Assembly (NCBI RefSeq): GCF_019249725.2
Contig: NZ_CP137559.1
Location: forward strand, 2,315,501-2,379,500
Direction of reading: 5' to 3'
DNA from: Segatella hominis
Lineage (GTDB): Bacteria; Bacteroidota; Bacteroidia; Bacteroidales; Bacteroidaceae
DNA length: 64,000 nt
Positions 60,889 through 64,000 of this stretch are shown here, one piece after another. The notes below the pieces were generated by a model. That model did not search any database and was not told the origin of the DNA. It was given only the letters and a program-made list of their open reading frames with translations. The position numbers and the translations under genes were made by a program. Position 1 is the first letter of the stretch. Each line of letters opens with the position of its first letter.

Positions 60889-62040
60889 ATGAGTAACGTA
60901 AGAAATATACATTTTGAGGCAGTGGGCAGCTATTTGCGCCCTGCAGAGTTGAAGGAAGCAAGAGCTAAGTTTGCAGATGGACAGATTTCTGCCACCGACC
61001 TCCGCGCCGTAGAAGACCGTCTGATTACAGAGGTTATCAGGCAGCAGAAGGCGCATCGCCTGCCTTATATCACCGATGGCGAATTCCGTCGCAGCTATTG
61101 GCATCTCGACTTTATGTGGGGATTCAATGGCGTGGAGCATATCGAACTGGAGCATGGTTACCAGTTCCATGGCGAGGAAACAACCAAGGGTTCTATCCAA
61201 CTGACCGGCAAGATTACCGGCGAGAATCATCCTTTTATCAAGGATTTCCTGTTTGTAAAGCAGTTTGAGGAGTTGGATGCCAAGGGCGAGTATATCTTCG
61301 AGGCAAAGCAGACGGTTCCTGCTCCTGCACAGTTTCTTGCCGAACTGTTTCGTGGCAAGAATGCCGAGAATACCCGCAAGTTCTATCCTAACACCACCCA
61401 GCTGATAGAGGATATTACCCAGGCCTATCGCACCTTCTTCCAGGAAATTTATGCAGCCGGTTGCCGCACCGTTCAGTTAGATGACTGTACCTGGGGAATG
61501 ATTGTGGATAGTGATTACTGGAAGGCTAAGGTGGGTACAGGGTTTACCCTAGAGCAGGAAGCCCTGCAGTATCTGAAGGTGAACAACCTTGCCATCGAGG
61601 GCAAACCTGAGGGGTTGACCATCAACACCCACGTATGCCGTGGCAATTATCATTCCTGCTATGCTACCAAGGGTGCCTACGATGCCGTGGCTCCTTATCT
61701 TTTTGCTCATGAGGATGTGGATACCTTCTATCTGGAGTATGACGATGAGCGTTCGGGCGGTTTCGAGCCTTTGAAATATGTGACAGATGGCAAGAAGGTG
61801 GTTCTGGGTTTGGTAACCTCAAAATCTCCGGTGTTGGAGGATAAGGCTACGGTTATCGCCAGAATCCACGAAGCTGCCAAGTATATTCCTCTCGATCGTC
61901 TCAGTCTCAGTCCTCAATGCGGCTTCGCCTCTTGCGAAATCGGTAATAAACTGACCGATGCTGAGCAATGGGCAAAGATAGATTTGGTTAGAGAGATTTC
62001 CGAGGAAGTTTGGAGCTCTTCTTTCGCCGATGCAGAATAA
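60889..62040 (+). CDS. MetE-like cobalamin-independent methyltransferase (YxjG/YxjH type)
   Basis: 383 aa, equivalent to the C-terminal catalytic half of MetE. 'YITDGEFRRSYWHLDFMWGF' and 'CRTVQLDDCTWGM' are typical of the short family. Zinc ligands are visible as H and C in 'NTHVCRGNYHS' (about 245-255), a Glu in 'FYLEYDDERSG', and C in 'LSPQCGFASC' (about 343-352). Short MetE relatives lack the N-terminal folate-positioning half and use alternative methyl donors or act in methionine salvage. Likely role: transfer of a methyl group to homocysteine. Probably controlled by the divergent Lrp/AsnC regulator. Confidence 0.92.
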   Translation: MSNVRNIHFEAVGSYLRPAELKEARAKFADGQISATDLRAVEDRLITEVIRQQKAHRLPYITDGEFRRSYWHLDFMWGFNGVEHIELEHGYQFHGEETTKGSIQLTGKITGENHPFIKDFLFVKQFEELDAKGEYIFEAKQTVPAPAQFLAELFRGKNAENTRKFYPNTTQLIEDITQAYRTFFQEIYAAGCRTVQLDDCTWGMIVDSDYWKAKVGTGFTLEQEALQYLKVNNLAIEGKPEGLTINTHVCRGNYHSCYATKGAYDAVAPYLFAHEDVDTFYLEYDDERSGGFEPLKYVTDGKKVVLGLVTSKSPVLEDKATVIARIHEAAKYIPLDRLSLSPQCGFASCEIGNKLTDAEQWAKIDLVREISEEVWSSSFADAE

Positions 62041-62246
62041 TATAGCCAAAGCAAAACCAGCGTAATCAGCAAACCGGAGAGGAAGACGAAAAGGTCGGAA
62101 AGAGGACCTAATAATGGAGAATAGCATCTGCCCACGTGAAGCTCTAAAGCCACATTCCAAAGCGACATGGGGATGGCTGAAAGAACTTCAGGGGTAGAGG
62201 TTGCATTCCCGAAACTCGCCCCTTTGCTATACCCTTTGGCAAGTTC
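62035..62246 (-). pseudogene. C-terminal fragment of a PepSY-associated membrane protein
   Basis: The minus frame runs from a TGA at 62247-62249 and reads AKGYSKGASFGNATSTPEVL then MSLWNVALELHVGRCYSPLL and one hydrophobic helix ('VFLSGLLITLVLLWLYY'). This matches the end of PepSY-TM proteins, where WN-x-A-x-ELH-x-GR precedes the last helix. The rest of the gene is absent, and the frame runs into the opposite-strand MetE-like gene. It is a relic. Confidence 0.6.
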
Positions 62247-62286
62247 TCAATAGAAGCGCAAGTATAAACTATAAGAAAGCGCTTTA

Positions 62287-62386
62287 TTAAGGTCTAATGA
62301 TGCGCTTCCTTAGGTGCTAATGATGCGCATCGTTAGGTGCTAATGATGCGCATCGTTAGGTGCTAATAAAGCGCATCGTTAGGTCT
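62287..62386. repeat. Tandem array of a 23-bp unit
   Basis: About four copies of a unit beginning TTAGGTGCTAATGATGCGC. Each contains the palindrome GATGCGCATC or a variant. The outer copies carry GCGCTTTATTA and its complement TAATAAAGCGC, so the array as a whole is symmetrical. Confidence 0.8.
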
Positions 62387-62586
62387 TGCAGATTTCACAC
62401 AAGTTATATCATTGAAAATCAGCTAATTACATTCCATTTCAAGACGGCGATTTTCCGTCTGCAACATCAAAATTAACCCATATTGTCATGAGTTGTTACG
62501 TTAATACTGTGAGTCAACGTGTATTATCAATAAAGTTTAAAGTGGTCAACTATATTTTTTATAGTTTCTATCAGAATAATGCAATA

Positions 62587-62658
62587 GGCTTCAACTGCTT
62601 ACGAAGCCGCTTTCATTGCTCTACGAAATAGGCTTCATTGACTATCGAAGCCTATTTC
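62587..62658. repeat. Two tandem hairpins with identical stems
   Basis: AATAGGCTTC-N10-GAAGCC occurs twice, 44 bp apart (stems 62587-62592/62603-62608 and 62625-62636/62647-62658). The second is a perfect 12-bp stem. The rest of 62387-62765 shows only a small AGACGG/CCGTCT hairpin near 62442-62461. Confidence 0.75.
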
Positions 62659-62765
62659 ATATTTCAAGGCTTTTCTATTCAAAGTTTTCAATAGGGGTGC
62701 TGAGTAGTTACTAAAGGCTGCTGCAATGTGGGCTAAGAGAAAAAGAATAGAAAAAGGGAATGACA

Positions 62766-63050
62766 TTACATCATTCCCTCAAGCTTTTCCTGTGCCTCGC
62801 GCATATCCTCCTCAAATCTGGTATGATCGAGCAAGAACTCTTTCCTACCGCCAGCAAGCAACTGAAACAATGCCGGATTCATTCCCTCCACATACTGAGC
62901 AATTGCATATTCGATATCATCCCGCTGCGTAGGGTTGTTGGAAAATTCATATACACGAAGTTTCTGGTGAATAAAGCAATAAGCCGACTCGATACAGTCA
63001 CGTCCGATCTCAGCCATTTCCTGCTTATCATCCATAAGAGATTTGTCCAT
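62766..63050 (-). CDS. Small conserved hypothetical protein
   Basis: 94 aa from the ATG at 63050 (MDKSLMDDKQEMAEIGRDCI). The frame is open to an ATG at 63107, but the extra 19 residues are basic/hydrophobic and unlike the rest. Helical, acidic, no signal peptide. 'ESAYCFIHQKLRVYEFSNNP' and 'QRDDIEYAIAQYVEGMNPAL' look conserved, but I cannot name a family. It follows the DUF4143 ATPase gene by 57 nt on the same strand; linkage to it is uncertain. Confidence 0.7.
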   Translation of the reverse strand: MDKSLMDDKQEMAEIGRDCIESAYCFIHQKLRVYEFSNNPTQRDDIEYAIAQYVEGMNPALFQLLAGGRKEFLLDHTRFEEDMREAQEKLEGMM

Positions 63051-63107
63051 ATTACAATTTACAATTATTATACGATAAAGAAAACTCCTATGAGCGCTTA
63101 CACCCAT

Positions 63108-64000
63108 TTACAGGAGCGGTGTCATATATACTGGCAGAAGCAAAGTCTGCTCATCCTTTTGCAAATCCTTAGTATATATAAGGTATCTCTGGCCAATACG
63201 ATCGGAGTATTTTTGGCAGAACGCATCGAGAGAGGCGTGGGTTTTATAACCTGATGACTTCACCTCTATCGGACATAGTTTGTTGCCCCGAGAAAGAAGG
63301 AAATCAATCTCATAAAAATGAGTCTTATCTTTTGGAAAAGTATAATAAAACAGTCTGTCACCTAAAGCCCTGAGCATCTGCGCCACTAAGTTTTCATAGA
63401 CATATCCCATATTGGCAGAGAGTTTGTCACTCAAAAGTTTATTATAGATGATGTTTTCCGTAAAATCCTTGTCCCAAAACGCCAAGGTAACAAAGAGACC
63501 AGTATCGCCCACATAGAGCTTATACTTTCCATAATCCGCTGTCAACGACATTCCAACCTGAGGGTCGTCTGCATGATAAGCAATATTAATGGTCTTGCTA
63601 TCCTCCAAATTAAGCAGCAACTCATCTATTTTTGCGGAAGGCATGTTACCTACTACAGGAGTCGGTTGATAACGCATCAAATTCCTGCTCAGCTGTGATG
63701 GTATTGCCATAAAGAGTTTAGAGATACGACCAGTAGAGTCAATCTTTCGGAAATCATCAGCATAAAGTTGGATAATCTGGCGCTTGACCATATCCACACT
63801 TTGCAAATTCTTAGTGTCAAGATACTCATTGACAGCCTGCGGCATTCCCCCCACAAGCATATACAAGCGAAGGTCGCGCATCTTCATGCGATTAATCCCC
63901 TCTCCCAATGACATTCTTTTCTCAAAAACCTGTTTTAGCAACGACATGCCAACCTCATCACCCAATGCCCATCTGAATTCCTCATAATCCATCGGGAACA
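63108..64000 (-). CDS. AAA/DUF4143 ATPase, C-terminal part (5' end outside window)
   Basis: The frame stays open through the window end (FPMDYEEFRWALG...), so the N-terminal AAA_14 P-loop part is not visible. The DUF4143 region contains 'LRLYMLVGGMPQAVNEYL' (about 40-57 of the visible part), 'YVGDTGLFVTLAFWDKDF', and the PD-(D/E)XK-like site 'HFYEIDFLLSRGNKLCPIEV KSSGYK' with D, E and K in order. Such ATPases are common in Bacteroidota and many archaea; their role is not settled (possible toxin- or mobile-element-related nuclease-ATPases). Confidence 0.9.
   Translation of the reverse strand, partial: FPMDYEEFRWALGDEVGMSLLKQVFEKRMSLGEGINRMKMRDLRLYMLVGGMPQAVNEYLDTKNLQSVDMVKRQIIQLYADDFRKIDSTGRISKLFMAIPSQLSRNLMRYQPTPVVGNMPSAKIDELLLNLEDSKTINIAYHADDPQVGMSLTADYGKYKLYVGDTGLFVTLAFWDKDFTENIIYNKLLSDKLSANMGYVYENLVAQMLRALGDRLFYYTFPKDKTHFYEIDFLLSRGNKLCPIEVKSSGYKTHASLDAFCQKYSDRIGQRYLIYTKDLQKDEQTLLLPVYMTPLL

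Noticed and set aside
62287..62386. CRISPR array
   Set aside because: The 23-bp units are contiguous with no spacers.

Overview
The window is chromosomal DNA of a Bacteroidota species, most likely Prevotella/Segatella (S. copri-like). Evidence: many promoters fit the Bacteroidota consensus (TTTG, about 20 nt, TAnnTTTG); starts lack Shine-Dalgarno sites; and the gene families (DUF4861, DUF4923, DUF4143 ATPases, M16 peptidase, secreted proteins ending in a 'YTLDGRKV...GIYIINGKK' tail) are typical of the group.

Layout. 1-1036: the tail of an AlbA_2-type ATP-binding protein and a broken HTH gene running into the dnaK terminator. 1110-6059: dnaK, a small conserved protein, a cyclophilin, a DUF4861 protein. 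6201-8463: a DUF4923 gene cut in two by an intact IS256-type element (6409-7775, 8-bp target duplication TGATGGCA). 8464-14444: a small ORF and structured noncoding stretch, a secreted Ig-like giant protein with a companion peptide, and a TraB/GumN-like protein. 14619-25134: M16 peptidase, MATE transporter with a long leader, glyS with an FKBP lipoprotein, and a type IIA topoisomerase A subunit. 25296-32301: an OmpA-like porin with a repeat lipoprotein, a membrane-bound AraC-type regulator and a histidine phosphatase.

32518-58554 is an accessory island. It starts at tRNA-Leu(TAG) and is bounded by a 104-bp direct repeat (32641-32744 and 58451-58554). It holds two head-to-head operons. The minus operon (51309 down to 33631, nine genes, nearly all overlapping or within 13 nt) encodes an HTH regulator, type I-like HsdM and HsdS without HsdR, an AlbA_2 protein, a 1372-aa NERD-pseudokinase-kinase-DptF-like NTPase fusion, a DptG-like protein, an 1822-aa HerA-type ATPase with a probable PD-(D/E)XK site, a PP2C phosphatase and a Bacteroidota-specific small regulator. 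It looks like a methylation-linked, phosphorylation-gated anti-phage system, close to what I recall as MADS. The plus operon (51603-57133) encodes an AAA15 ATPase, a 45-aa basic protein, a four-helix membrane protein, a metallo-beta-lactamase-fold protein and a fused E2-E1-JAB ubiquitin-like conjugation/deconjugation protein, linked by a series of 8-nt stop/start overlaps. This is the best candidate for an undescribed system.

57238-58450 is a decayed IS1182-type element abutting the right direct repeat. 58616-60160 is a graveyard of two further AlbA_2 genes with tandem repeats. 60187-62040 is an Lrp/AsnC regulator divergent from a MetE-like methyltransferase. 62041-62765 holds a PepSY gene fragment and two intergenic repeat clusters. 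The window closes with a small hypothetical gene and the C-terminal part of an AAA/DUF4143 ATPase that runs off the end.
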